Origin: Rhizopus sp. PT2906
Taxonomy: Eukaryota > Mucoromycota > Mucoromycetes > Mucorales > Rhizopodaceae
Length of the DNA stretch: 38,328 nucleotides
Direction: 5' to 3'
NCBI GenBank assembly: GCA_025529335.1
Contig: JAMYHX010000421.1
Coordinates: forward strand, 1-38,328
Numbering within the stretch: the stretch's first letter is position 1; each line of letters starts with the position of its first letter. The notes beneath the pieces were generated by a model. The model was not told the DNA's origin. It saw nothing but the letters and a program-made list of their open reading frames with translations, and did not search any database. Shown here piece after piece: positions 10,082-21,396 of the stretch. Position numbers and translations under genes: made by a program.

Positions 10082-10888
10082 TGTCCCGGAGAACTCTAAA
10101 TTCTTGAAGTGGCTATTTATTCATTTTTATTTCTAAGCCATACAAGTCAGCGCATATTAAAAGCATTTACACAGTTAAAAAGTCTACTTCTATTACTTAA
10201 TTTATATTTTCAATGACAAGTCATTTGATAACAAATACCCATTGATCAAGGTTAAAGTGATTGAAGCTTTTTGAATGTCACTCATAATGAAATGGCCACA
10301 ATATTATTAATTACAATGATATACATATTGAGAGGGATATACTTTACAAGCAGACATGTGATCTGAAAGAGAACTATATCTAGCTTTCATTGAGCATTTA
10401 CAATGTGTGTTAATATCCTTGAAAGTATTTGCTTTAGTTCTACAGTCCTTTGATTCAGTTGCATGGATATCAATCATGTATAGCAAATACTATATTAAAA
10501 TGGTGAAGCTAACCATCGCCAAGTAGCCCAATTTATCAAATTCGACACGATTATGAGAATGAAAACTGAGGTAATCCCTGAGACAAGATGAACCAAGGTA
10601 AACGTAGCTCTGCCACTATTTTGGTTTATTATTCAATTTAATGTTGCATTATCTTCTTTCTGCCTTTTGATTACAAGTGACTTTTTAATTTACGTTGCAT
10701 GAAGCATTACTACCAAAATTGGAAGATAATGCATAAACTTTAGTTTTGAATACGCTTTCAGTATTTAGGATGAGCCTATTGTGTTCTTTCATAATGGACT
10801 ACTCTCTTGTGCATGTATTCAAATAACCGTCCGATACTCATGATAAGCTTATAATGTTTACACAATTATTAAAAACTTCAAATCTTTA
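10082..10888. other. Intergenic, nothing recognised
   Basis: AT-rich DNA downstream of the minus-strand regulator gene. No open frame with coding character, RNA gene or repeat was recognised. Confidence 0.4.
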
Positions 10889-12194
10889 TTACTTTTTATT
10901 TGGTGGCCTGGAGCACGTAGTGCTGCTGGCAACAAAACTGTTAATTACTTTATTCATACCAGCCACCAGCGTGCTCCAACGAAAGACTTTGATATCCTTT
11001 TCTATTTTGCTTGTTGTTGGCTCGTCATAGCCCATGACTCGGGCGAAAAAAACGGGATCAGCATCTTTTTTTTCTGCATTTTTGGTCAGCGTAATCGGTT
11101 CGAAGCATTGAAGATTGCGGCGGATCCTATTTCTTTCCTCCCGGCAAAAATGCATCAATAGACACACCTCAATCAGCTCGATAAAGTCTGTAGATGTGAT
11201 AAACCAATCCTTCTTTTGTGGCCAGTAAATGCAAGAAACAGCCACTTCTCCAATGTCTCGTGGATCTATTTTATCGCCTTTCTTGTTCTTCTTAGACTTG
11301 TGACCAGTGCCATTATAGAATTCAAAACCAACATAGAGAATTCGTCTTTCAGTATTGTTCACCCTGGGTGTAATAGGATGGACCGGAATAGAGCCATCAA
11401 GTGAGTTATAGTCGTTACGTAACCAAAGAGTTGGAGTGTTGTCGTTACGGAAGCCATTGAACGATTCACCAGGATTGACTTGATGAGAGGCAAATTTCAA
11501 ACAGAACCTGCCATCAACGAGCCTGTCTGTGCAATATTTGTATGGGAAGCTTTGCAAAAGACGGGCATTAATGTTCAGAGTGGCCTTTTTGATGCTTGCG
11601 TATGGATCCATTAGTCCTTGAGAAGGACTGATTAACTTTGTATCATCGGAAGAAATGCCTTTACAGGAAGTATCACCCGAAGAAGAGCCACCACAAAAAG
11701 AGATTCCAGAAAAAGAGGCGTCGGAAGAATTAGAAGCTGTTATTTGATGCTGGACGGAATAAGTCATTAGTTGCGGTATTGGTTGAGGATTAGGAGCCAC
11801 ATAAATGGTAGGAAGCAAAATGTCTGGAGGAGTTACTGGGCGTTGGGCAGTTGAAACCATTGGCTGTTGACTAGTGGAAGGATTAGCCAGAAAATCTGGT
11901 CCGAACAGGGCAGTAAATGCATTATCAGGAACGGTCTGTAAGGCAGTTATGTCGAAATTGGAGGCGCCATAGTTTTGTATTTGAAAGAAGGCTGGAGGAG
12001 CTGTAGTTCTGTTTTGTAAGAGCTCCTCACAGTTGAAGAAGTTTTCTTCAAGTTCTGTATCCGCCTGGGATGGCAGTTGATCAAGGGAGTTATAGTCTAG
12101 AAAAAAGTGTAAGTAGGAAAAAAAATTAGATATGCTTTGTCTTACCAAAGTACAAAGGTTCGTTAAAAAGGTTGCTGTAATAGCTGTTGCTCAT
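10889..12194 (-). CDS. Fungal developmental regulator-like protein (conserved ERNRIRRNL domain; possibly Medusa-type)
   Basis: Two exons, 12146-12194 and 10889-12096, give 418 aa starting MSNSYYSNLFNEPLYF. The N-terminal half is low-complexity, rich in Pro, Ser, Thr and Gln. The C-terminal half holds a conserved-looking domain: WLRNDYNSLDGSIPVHP, ILYVGFEFYNGTGHKSKKNK, EVAVSCIYWPQKKDWFITST, then EERNRIRRNLQCFEPITLTK and IEKDIKVFRWSTLVAGMNKV. The E-x-N-R-I-R-R-N-L ... I-E-K-D-[IV]-K-V-F-x-W pattern matches, from memory, a domain of fungal transcription-linked developmental regulators (DUF7082/Medusa A type). The shared pattern is seen; the family name is recall and should be checked. A nuclear regulatory role is inferred. 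No zinc finger or other named DNA-binding motif is visible. It stands alone in a gene-poor stretch. Confidence 0.75.
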
Positions 12195-13639
12195 TTTGGT
12201 ACAAGTAAAATAGCCGAGAAGATAAATAGATCTATTATATAAAAAAGACTGCCAACCTTTATATCTTTTGAAAAAGAGAGACTGTATGCAATTTTCTATT
12301 TGCTAGCAGTAATGACGTCTGGTCAATATTGCTACATTACATGAAAGCTCGTTCATTTTACATGGATTTAAGCAAAAGATAAAGCATGAATTGCTCTCGG
12401 AAGCGATGTCTTTGATAATGAAGATGATATGTTATTTTCCTGAAATTTATTCAATAGATATCGTATGTATCTTTTTGACATGCAGAATCTGTAAAATTAA
12501 TTCAGTTTATAGCGTGTGTATTTTACATAATAGTCAACTTGTCAAGAATGCTGATCTGAGGCAGCTATAATCACCTTAAAATTAGTTGGAATTGAAACCA
12601 AAATTAACTTTGTCAGTCATGCCGTCAGTTGCTGTATCGGAAATTTGCGTGATTGGGACATGGCATCCAATGCATAAAAACTTCAACTCATGGCATTATA
12701 GACTCATAAATCATTTATCGACAGTATAGATAAACGTAAACAAACGCTTGGTACTTCTCCAAGGGCTCAAAAAGAAAGAATATACTATTGGTTAATGTAT
12801 AACTAAGAAGCAGTTGTATATCGTTTATTATTTCTTTATACTTTACTCAAGAATATGCATGATATTAATAATAATGCTCGCCATTGTGAATGAATATATG
12901 TCCTGAAGTCATTACATAGTAGAACAGTAGTAGTAGTAGTAATGGTTCGCGTTTAGTAACAATCTTTCAGGCCATGATATGTTGTTGGCTTCTTTTTAAT
13001 TTATATTTAAATGTAAAATGTATTATCGATGTGGCCATTTGATGTACTGTAGATCTTTGAATATCATGTAGAATGACACTTTTTGATGAAGAATATAGTA
13101 CCGAGGATATAAGTTGCTTTGCTATGGTTCATGAGTTATATTCATGTAATACATATTTAATAAAGCATCCAAGATGCCCATATTGCTACAACCTATTAGT
13201 ATATAGCTTACTTCATTGTATCGGAGGCGTATCATCACCTAGGTTACTATGGCTACCTAAACGTTTTTAATGCACAATACCAGCATCTCCATGTTTACAT
13301 CATCCAATCGGAACGCAGATCATAGTAGTTACTGAAAAAGGAGAAAATAATCTAAAGACATTTATTGGATTATTTTTAAATTTCAGTGAAAGGTTTAAGA
13401 TTGAAATGAGAACAACAGAGACCAAATATCAGTGGCATAATCTCTAGTCTCTGTAAGAGAAGAAGATGTTTATGATAGTGTTATGGTTTTTTCTAGTGTA
13501 AGCCAAAAATGATCTACAGCCAATTGGACATCTCACTTTGGAGGGTTTTGTAACATTTTAATCTTAACTCCGATTAATTTCATCATTGTCTTTAGTTCTT
13601 TGTGTATCTGTTTCTCTCTTTTGTAATCAAACGACAATC
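12195..13639. other. Long intergenic region
   Basis: About 1.4 kb of AT-rich DNA between the regulator gene and the LIM gene, which diverge, so both promoters lie here. It has a short AGT microsatellite near 12926-12941. A 65-codon frame at 13073-13270 contains HPRCPYCYNLL, but I see no splice context or homology, so I did not call it. Confidence 0.4.
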
Positions 13640-14627
13640 ATGCCAAGATTCGGAGGAGCGCCTAAATGTCCACGCTGTGAAAAATGTAAGCCAGAGAGTG
13701 TACGTCTAATGCGATATCCAACAGCTTTTCTTTATAGCGGTCTATATGGCAGAACAAGTATTAGGAACACATATAACTGAAACTGCTTGAGACTGACAGA
13801 GATAACATAGGTGCTTGGTCCTGGAGGGCCGTGGCATAACTACTGTCTCACATGCAAAGTAAAAGATATTATGTTTACGCATTTATTTTACTCTAACATC
13901 GTCATCTCATTAGGAATGTAACAAGAGGCTAGACTCGACAACGCTTACCGAAAAGAACAATGAAGTAATGAATCAACAAATAAAACAGGAGACAATATTA
14001 AACCGAGACAATGAATAGGCTTATTGCAGAGTTTGCTATAATCGACAATGGGGACCCAAAGGCTATGGATTTGGTAATAGTCAATATGGACCAATGTAAT
14101 GACTTACCAACTCTTTCTTGATAGCTGGTGGAGCAGCCTTTTTGAGCACAGAGACCAAGTTACCTAGTGAGATATTGAGGGAAAAGAATTTGGATACGCC
14201 TTCACCTACGCTACCACCGCGTCCAGTAAAGACTACTGACACACCACCGCCACCGCCACCACCTGCTCGTTCAGAATCAGTAAGCGATATGGAGGAAAGT
14301 AAGCCAAATATGACTTCATTCTGGACAAAGCCTGCATCTGAGGGAGAAGGAAGAGGAGGATATATCCGCAATCATACAAGTTATGTGCCACGTAAACTCA
14401 ATTTTCAAACGCAAAGTGATATTTGTACATCATGCAAGAAGCCTGTCTATGCAGCTGAATTAGCCCTTGGTGCTGGTAATAAGTATCATAAGGCTTGCTT
14501 GAAATGCATAGGATGTGGTAAAAGGCTGGATTCAACAAATATGGTAGATCGTAATTCTGATCTTTTTTGCACAACATGCTATTCTAAGTCATTTGCGCCT
14601 TACCACATACGAGGGCCAAAATCATAA
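13640..14627 (+). CDS. Two-LIM-domain protein (CRP-like)
   Basis: Six exons (13640-13685, 13738-13757, 13811-13858, 13914-13964, 14019-14073, 14125-14627) give 240 aa. LIM1 starts at the N-terminus (MPRFGGAPKCPRCEKSVYMA) with C-x2-C, W-H-x2-C-x2-C (WHNYCLTCKECNKRLDSTTL) and a closing C-x2-C (YCRVCYNRQWGPKGYGF), the layout of cysteine-rich proteins. LIM2 is C-terminal (CTSCKKPVYAAELALGAGNK, YHKACLKCIGCGKRLDST, FCTTCYSKSFAP). Between them is a Pro-rich linker with seven consecutive prolines. CRP-type LIM proteins bind actin or act as adaptors; the role here is inferred. Exon 2 is only 20 nt, but it is needed to keep phase and the conserved SVYMAEQ segment. An AATAAA follows at 14653. Confidence 0.9.
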
Positions 14628-14652
14628 ATTATAAAATAACTTTTTCATTTAT

Positions 14653-14658
14653 AATAAA
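14653..14658 (+). terminator. AATAAA polyadenylation signal of the LIM gene
   Basis: Canonical hexamer 26 nt after the LIM protein stop. Use is inferred from position. Confidence 0.4.
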
Positions 14659-15104
14659 TACCGACTATTACTGTACTTTTTATAAAAGCAAAGGCATATT
14701 AGACGCGCGACTAACCAAGGAAAATTGTTGAAGAGAGCTTTTGGATTGCAGACCATTTGAATACAAGATATCATTGTTCAATGATTTACACGACAACGTT
14801 ATTCATCAAGTGCACAATATGCTGTATAACAAAAACCTATACATGTCTTTTCTTTTTATTTTCTGTCCACTCTTTTATTTTAGTCTACTGCGTCTATCAA
14901 GATCTTGACATAGCCATTCAGGCCAATATGTTCGAAACGACTGACCTCTTGGACCTAAGTATACAGTGCTAGCATTAGACAGTATGTTTAATGGCTCCTG
15001 CTTTTATTATCCGAGTAATCAGAATGAAGCTGTGCTTGTTTAAAGCCTGGTCATGAAGTGTCTATCCTTTCAAGTAGAATAACGTAGAATATGAAAACTT
15101 GTTT
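14659..15104. other. Intergenic, no supported gene
   Basis: AT-rich. A 71-codon frame without a proper ATG (14757-14972) has hydrophobic and cysteine-rich stretches but no splice or homology support. Confidence 0.35.
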
Positions 15105-15350
15105 TTAGTTTCTGGTTTCTGTTTTGGTTACATCTGCTTCAATTATGCAATGGCTTCCTGTTTTTGTCACAGTCTCTGTGTGTAAGTAAAATTCGAGTAC
15201 AACAAAATCCTTAAAGACGACACAAATAGACGGGCTGATCTCTGCTTGGTTATCATTCATCATGTTTGGTTTGCTGGAGCACAAGGTAGATCCTATAGCT
15301 CCTCGCATGCACAGAATAGCCATGCATAAAAGGCTTATCATGTGCGGCAT
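15105..15350 (-). CDS. Possible small secreted protein
   Basis: A single 81-codon frame with an ATG begins MPHMISLLCMAILCMRGAIG, which has the charge and hydrophobic profile of a signal peptide. The predicted mature part has only a few cysteines and ends TKTETRN. I recognise no family. There is no clear TATA box, and it lies alone between the LIM gene and SPT3. It could be a chance frame, so confidence is low. Confidence 0.3.
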   Translation of the reverse strand: MPHMISLLCMAILCMRGAIGSTLCSSKPNMMNDNQAEISPSICVVFKDFVVLEFYLHTETVTKTGSHCIIEADVTKTETRN

Positions 15351-15953
15351 ACATTAGACTATGGATGACATTTGGGATCATTTAAAGGTACAAAACTAGC
15401 TAACCGCAATAAGAAAAGTATAATTCATATCGCTAGAACAAATAGGGAATAATGAACTGTCTGTAATCGAAGGGAAAGGAAAGCTGGAAGATGCTGTACC
15501 AGCATCCTAGATATATCAAAGAGAACAGAAGCTTAACCCTTTTTGTGGCTTCATGATCTTGACAATCATTATATACACAATATCTGCGTTTATATTCAAT
15601 CTCTCTACTCTTTTGAATTAAACTTTCTGTAAATTATCACTGCATATCAACTTTTAATCAATAGCTAACTTGTACAAGCATTTATCTTCAAATACTATCT
15701 TAAACATTAGAAGCTAGATGTGGAAATGGAGGCGATTTTGATGTATGTTGCAAGCGTTTAAGCAGGGGAAAGAGGATACCATCCATATTAAATATATTAT
15801 TTTTTTTTATTCATTAGTCTTCTAGTTATATCCCTTTCAATTTACACAAATATCAAAACTATTTATTTTTTATATAATAATAATGCCTGCATTTTTCACT
15901 TTTTTTTTTTCTAGTATTCTCTGTTCTATTTACACGTGTATTCTCTGTTTCCT
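15351..15953. other. 3' flank of SPT3, no supported gene
   Basis: AT-rich. On the plus strand there is an ATG exon-like start (MDDIWDHLK then GTACAA, near 15360) and an open stretch ending GNNELSVIEGKGKLEDAVPA (to about 15509). I could not join them in phase. The 15800-15915 part is T-rich and probably includes the SPT3 3' UTR. Confidence 0.3.
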
Positions 15954-17192
15954 TTATATCAATGAAATCTTTGTTCTCACCAAGCCTCCACGAAAGTTCT
16001 TTAATGGCTGAGGTACCTGTTGAAGCCTTCGAAATGCTTCGTGGATATGTTCAGGTAATAAAGGAGTCTGCTCTGATCTGGATGGCATAAATAAGCCTTG
16101 GTTATCAGCATCAAAGCTAGAATTCTCTTCTTTTTCAGAATCAGGGCTTGATTCTGTTGTTGTTGCTGTTGTCCCATCAGCGGATGTTACTGTAATGGAA
16201 ACACCATCATTGGATAAACTTGACTCTGCCCTCTTTACGCTCTTTTGATTCTCTTGCTCTCGTTTTCTTTTATGACCAAGACCCACTGGTTCGTCTTCCT
16301 GCTCACCCGCTGCTGCCATCATGTCTCGCTTGATCTTGATGGCTGTCAATGTTAACTTGGACACCATCTCATATGTCAAGAAACCCAAACTATCGACAAT
16401 ATCATCATTCGGTTTCACCTCAACAAATGCACTCATATTAGCCCAATCTCGAAACTTTTTACTTTTACGATAAGTGAATGATGCCTGTCTACATTCTGAA
16501 TAATGCACGTATTCCTCTTTTGTCATTGCTCGTGTCACTTCATCAGCTTCTTTAAGTCGTTGAGCAGAATCGTTATAGGCTTCTAGTTCATCTTCGTCCT
16601 CTGATTCGTCTTCACCATTAACTGACTTTATAATGGCATCCGAAAACTGGTTGATAAGTTCCCAAGGAAGCTTGATGATACTTCTATGAAGTTTACCTGC
16701 TATTTGTTATATTACGTCTTGCTTCTGTTTAAAAATGTACGCTCTTACCCGTATTTGTCTCTTCTACAACATCTTCTACTTGTTCTCCTGATGCATCCTT
16801 TGCATTCTTTCGGACATCTTTCCAACTTAGAAATGAACGTAGTCGATTGACCTTGGCACGATCGTGTCGTATTAAAAAAAGAATGTCCTCTGCACTCAGG
16901 TACCTTGAATTCCTGCGATTGGCTTGTGCTGCTGCTTGTATAATCTAGGACATGATTAATATATAAATTCATTACATAAAAAGAGAATATTACAATTTCA
17001 ATCACTTGAGATCGAACAATGTCTTCCACAAGCATCGTCGTTTCTTGTAAAGGATCAGATACTTCACCAAAGACAAACATCATTTGTTGAATTTCAGTTT
17101 GAAACCGATATTTAGACTGTGTATATACATTAGTATTGAATAGAGTCTTGTTATAATAGGTGTACTTTTTTAGGTTCTGCTGTAGCCGCCAT
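15954..17192 (-). CDS. SPT3: SAGA subunit SPT3 (histone-fold TBP regulator)
   Basis: SPT3 is the SAGA subunit that contacts TATA-binding protein. Four exons, 17166-17192, 16994-17116, 16749-16944 and 15954-16696, give 362 aa beginning MAATAEPKKSKYRFQTEIQQ. The signature MMFVFGEVSDPLQETTMLVE is followed by DIVRSQVIEIIIQAAAQANR, then RRNSRYLSAEDILFLIRHDR and AKVNRLRSFLSWKDVRKNAK, which is the first histone fold and linker. The second conserved part includes KLPWELINQFSD and ECRQASFTYRKSKKFRDWA, then LGFLTYEMVSKLTLTAI. The C-terminus is a fungal-type low-complexity tail. The gene follows the bromodomain gene on the same strand with only 102 bp between them. Confidence 0.94.
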
Positions 17193-17294
17193 TGTACAAA
17201 TGTGACAGTATGAATAATAATAATAAAAAAAAAAAAAAGAGAGAGAGAGCGAAAGGGGTGATTTTATTGTGTTTAAATATATACAACATAGAAA

Positions 17295-19256
17295 TTATGC
17301 AGCCACAGATTGCTCTTCAGGTGTCTTGGGCAATAATTTATCTTCAAGCTTATCTACTATCGAAGCAGCATCCACTGAACCAAATTCAGTGTGTATGCTC
17401 GCATACTCTCTTTCTTCTGTAATCTCATTTCGTCGTTTCATCAAGTTTTCATTCTTTCTGTCAAGTACTTGCTTTACTACGTTCCATGCTCCTCTCGTCA
17501 AGTAGTTTGCTTTATTTTCTACCATCTCGATCAATTGTTTATCATCTTCTTCCAAGTCTAAGAATTGCCACAAACTCTTCATATAAGCCTCACCACGGTC
17601 ATCTCCATAGAGAGGATAGATATATGAAGCATCTTGAGCAGTATAGAACGCACCTGGTGGTTGATGGCCTAATGTTGTGAAGGGTCCATAATCTAAAAAG
17701 TGAGCAGAATGGACCTGATGCTTGTTTCTGTAAAAGTCTTCTGCGGATTGACGATTTTGATAAAAGGCAGATGGAAGTGCACCTGGGTTGCTAGTGATAA
17801 GCTGCGGTGGATCACAAAAGGGATTCTCAACGGGTATTAAGGTCGTGAGATCAGATACTGTCAAACAATAAGTAAAACAACGTAATACATTCAGTGTGTG
17901 TGTACATACCTCCGCCCACTGCATGTAATGATCCATCCGGCGCATATACAACACCTGCTTCCGTCACCTTCTTCTTCTTCTTCTTGGTGTATGATGACTT
18001 TGAAGGTGTTAATATACGGGAGCTTGCAAGGTCAATACTTGTCGTATCAGATCCTTGTCTGCTGTGTTTTCGTAGCGATAAAGTATTTGTATCGATACCC
18101 ATGATATCTACATCCTCTTCCTTGATAAGCGAGTCTTTGCGTCCTACTGAGAATGACAACTTTCGTCCGTCCTGTAATGTGTCAACAGCCATCGCACTTT
18201 CTGCTGCTGCTGCTGCCATTTCTTCTTCATACTGCTTTTCTGCTTTATCAATCAGCTTTGATCCCACTTCATACAATTTATCAGCACTCTTCCAGTAAAT
18301 GGTATCAATAGCATTATATAGTTTCGCATTGCTCACAATCAAGTTGAAATCTTGACGAAAGTCATCTACGTTCTTGTATTGACCACTCTCTAACTTCTTG
18401 TGCATAGTAGAAAAGTCCATGGGTGATTTGATCACTTTTAGGTAATCTGGTACATAGTTGGGGTCAACTGGTTCTAAAAAGAAACCATACACATCGCGCC
18501 TATAGATCAATTAGAACCTTGTTTGAAATATTTCATTATTGCTTACTTTTGTAAATTGTCAAGTAACTTGGTTAGAATCGCTTTCAGATCTCTCTTTGGG
18601 TTCTCGGGGATTTTAGGAGGAAGTTGAGCTAACAGAGCAGCTGCCTTCGCCTTGTTGGTCGGTCTACCTCTTTTCTTTGGCTTATCTGTAGCACTTGTGT
18701 TTGATTTTACTGAAGAAGAACGTCTCGTCTTTTGCTTTGGAGGTCGGCCTAGTCTAGGGCCCTGTTGTTGTGGTGGTGGTGGTGGCAATTGTTGTTGTTG
18801 TTGTTGAAATGTTAATGGTGTCGACACAGATTGCTTTGAAGAATAATATTCTTCTTCTTCATCGTCGCTTTCATAAGATTGAATCTTTGATCTCTTTGTG
18901 TCTGTTGGATGATAAATTTCAGAATCATCGTCATCATCGTTATCGTCATCAAACTGTTGCTGTTGTTGATTATGTTGTAATAAGGCATAAGGTCGTTTAC
19001 CACCCATGCTTGGGTGATAATTAGACGATTCTTCATATTCTTCGTCTTGATATTCATAGTCGTCTTGTATTTTTTTATGCTTCTTCTTTTGCTTCTTTTT
19101 CTGCTTTTGCTTCTTGTCTGCTGTGTGAATGGATGTTGAAGAAGACGAAGCAGAAGGATTTAGTTTTAATTTTAACTTGATCGTAGGCGTAGAAACAGGG
19201 TGAACTGTTTTTTCTTCCTCAGAATTATAATCAGAAAGTTCTGGTGAATATGACAT
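17295..19256 (-). CDS. Bromodomain protein, BRD7/BRD9-like
   Basis: Three exons, 18547-19256, 17910-18499 and 17295-17857, give 620 aa. The start MSYSPELSDYNSEEE was chosen over an upstream in-frame ATG at 19361, which would add an unusual hydrophobic lead. The N-terminal third is low-complexity (acidic, Lys, Gln and Pro runs, with AT-hook-like GRPPKQK and KKRGRPTNK). The bromodomain spans about residues 225-340: YGFFLEPVDPNYVPDYLKVI, SPMDFSTMHKKLESGQYKNV, and the acetyl-lysine-binding Asn at about 299 in NAKLYNAIDTIYWK. The GFF shelf and overall sequence fit BRD7/9 rather than BET or GCN5. The C-terminal part (PPGAFYTAQDASYIYPLYGD, FLDLEEDDKQLIEMVENKAN) resembles the BRD7/9 downstream region. 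Role in a SWI/SNF-type remodeller is inferred. SPT7 of SAGA is the main alternative. Confidence 0.85.
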
Positions 19257-19836
19257 TACAACTGGCAAAAAAAGGCTGTCTCCCTTTTTTGGCTCAATGG
19301 GAGAAATTAAAAAAGAAGTCCTTTTGATAAAAATCACCCGGACTTTAGACTGTCCGGTCAATCTTCAATGCAGTCGGGGTTACTAATATTTTGTCCATTC
19401 GAAAACTAAAGCAGTTTTTTCGTCCACATCACTTTTACCTTTAAACTATTTTTTTCTCTTCATACAACGACTAAAACTCGCAGGATTCTCAGGGCAGCTT
19501 GAATTCAAACAATATCATATTTCTACCATGATTAATTTGAAGCGCACAACTGTGTTATATGGTACCCATAGAGTGGCTTCTGCTGGCACAACTTCGCCAG
19601 TAAAGAGCACATGTTGGCACTATACCTTTGTCGGATACACTTGACGACATTTAGAACGCGTAATCAGAAGAGATCTGTTCCAAACAATTGATAACTTACC
19701 ATCAAAACAGCAGCTTTTAGGCTTGCAAAAAATTCTCCCTCTTACAGCGAGCTAACTGATGCTGAAAAGGATACGCTGAGGTTAACAACTTCAATACTCG
19801 TAGATCATTATAATTAGATATACTTGATGACTTTAA
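19257..19836. other. Upstream flank of the bromodomain gene; scraps of coding character
   Basis: A plus-strand ATG frame near 19528 (MINLKRTTVLYGTHRVASAG) stops after 37 codons. A second open stretch ends TDAEKDTLRLTTSILVDHYN near 19818. They look like remnants of one decayed gene but cannot be joined with confidence. Confidence 0.3.
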
Positions 19837-20244
19837 CTTAGCCTTGGATTAAATTCTATAATTGATTTATCCAACAACAGCACTAACCCCAGCAGCCAGC
19901 GATCGCTCTTTACCACTGATGCGTGGAAAGAGCTTAAAAACAAGGTGTATGTGTCTCATGAGATGAGGGATACTCCAGCTGAAATCAAGATGAAGTTGAA
20001 AGAAGTAGAGCAGCTAGCTATTCTTGATATACGGAAGCTTACAAGACCTGTTTGTCATACCAAGCTGAGTACGCACTTCTGCAGGAAGAAACCTATTTTG
20101 AAGTATACTCCCATGTTCTTTGTTGGTTTAACAGAAAAAATTTACCTATACATCGACAGCAGGCTAAATCAACCACTGAACAAAATTTCGTTGGTGAAGT
20201 TTGATCACCCATCATCACTCCCATTTTCAGCGATGATCTATTAA
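19837..20244 (+). pseudogene. Coding-like exon of an unrecognised, probably decayed gene
   Basis: The frame is open from 19837 and reads LSLGLNSIIDLSNNSTNPSS, then RSLFTTDAWKELKNKVYVSH and EMRDTPAEIKMKLKEVEQLA. It has no ATG start. The 5' half looks like real protein; after about 20080 the composition becomes random. Together with fragments at 19528-19818 it suggests a lineage-specific gene losing its coding capacity. I do not recognise a family. Confidence 0.3.
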
Positions 20245-20367
20245 AAGTTCGATGGTACGTATCATATATCCTCGATTTAGAGTATTGTATTAAAACTATC
20301 GAAAGGGGAGACTCTGTTTTGGAGCTGTCAACTGCAGCCAAAAAGAGGCTCTACCGGGATTGCGAAC

Positions 20368-20596
20368 GTGTTTGATATAAATCATTATAATAAATCGAGC
20401 ATAATCTCACAGTAGAGAATGTATTCTACCTTAAATTTCTCTATCGCATCTGAAAAGAATAGCAATAAGCATACTGACAACATTGGCAAATAATCACACT
20501 GACCACATTAATATAAATAGTAGCCATAGATTCTCTGCCCAAGTAAACTCACACACGAACTTAGTTTAGTGATATTCAGCTCTTTTTAATAAAGAG
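20368..20596 (+). repeat. Promoter-like dispersed repeat, copy 1
   Basis: The sequence from GTGTTTGATATAAATCATTA to the block GATATTCAGCTCTTTTTAAT is shared with copy 3 (24049-24273, opposite strand) and, less well, with copy 2 (22194-22360). The best-kept parts are TTGGCAAATAATCACACTGA, then CCACATTAATATAAATAG, then GCCATAGATTCTCT. AATATAAATAG is a plausible TATA box, and ATATTCAGCTCTT about 50 bp on may mark a start site. Similarity stops abruptly at both ends. Confidence 0.85.
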
Positions 20597-21396
20597 TCTT
20601 ATAAGACAAAAGTGCTTACTACGTTTGCTGTTCATGAAGGTAGACTGGCTATTCAAATACCTCTTTCTCATTGTAACTTACTACATATATATTTAGGAGC
20701 AAGCTATCAAAAATTCATATATTGTAACTGCTGCTGTTGAGCAAGAAACACGAACCAAGAAAAACAAACATTCGGAGTATCGATGATCCCCTTCAGTAAA
20801 AGTAGACGATGAAAAACATATTCATTAGGCTCCTGAGACGTGAACCTGACACGATATTCAGAAAGCATATCCAAAAAAGTAACAATTTTGTTACGGTTGA
20901 CTATCTCAAAAAAACATCTACAACAGAATCACATGAAACAAAAATACGTCTTTTGAATCTAATGATTACAAGGCTCAGGAAGATATACTTTTGTGAAAAA
21001 AATATTGGCCAACACTACATGCACCAGAAAATGCACCATAAAATAGGTTAATGCTACGGACGCTTTTCTTGGAGCGTTACATGTGACATCATTTTACAAC
21101 TTTACACTACCAAATTCTAACCTAAGGCTGTCCAACTCACTCTCTCTGATATAAAATACGATGTTATCACAATTACACGTGGTCTCGATTCTTTGTTGAT
21201 AGAACTGGCAACATAAAATTAAAATAAACATTTCTTTTTATCTCTTCTTCTTGAAGAAAATACAAACCAAGATGTTGACTTTGTAAACTCGTGTTTAGCA
21301 TCAAGTAACATAATGAAAAGCTTTGTTGGTCTACATCATAGATAGCGGGTAGAGATAGTGCATCAAGTGTTTACTTTAATATACAGTTCAAATCCA
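20597..21396. other. Region after repeat copy 1, no settled gene
   Basis: Coding-like bits occur on the plus strand. ATG AAG followed by GTAGAC (near 20634) could splice to an exon reading EQAIKNSYIVTAAVEQETRT before a stop. An 80-codon ATG frame lies at 20809-21051 (MKNIFIRLLRREPDTIFRKH). Neither resembles a known family, and the two do not join. Confidence 0.3.

Noticed and set aside
13073..13270. 65-codon frame with HPRCPYCYNLL
   Set aside because: Single CxxC, no splice partners, lies in AT-rich DNA; likely chance.
17894..18298. Plus-strand 134-codon frame over the bromodomain gene
   Set aside because: Shadow of the minus-strand exon; rich in Ser/Ala from complementing its codons.
19257..19361. 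Upstream ATG extension of the bromodomain protein (MTGQSKVRVIF...)
   Set aside because: The extension is hydrophobic and atypical, while MSYSPELSDYNSEEE starts the acidic low-complexity tail usual for such proteins.
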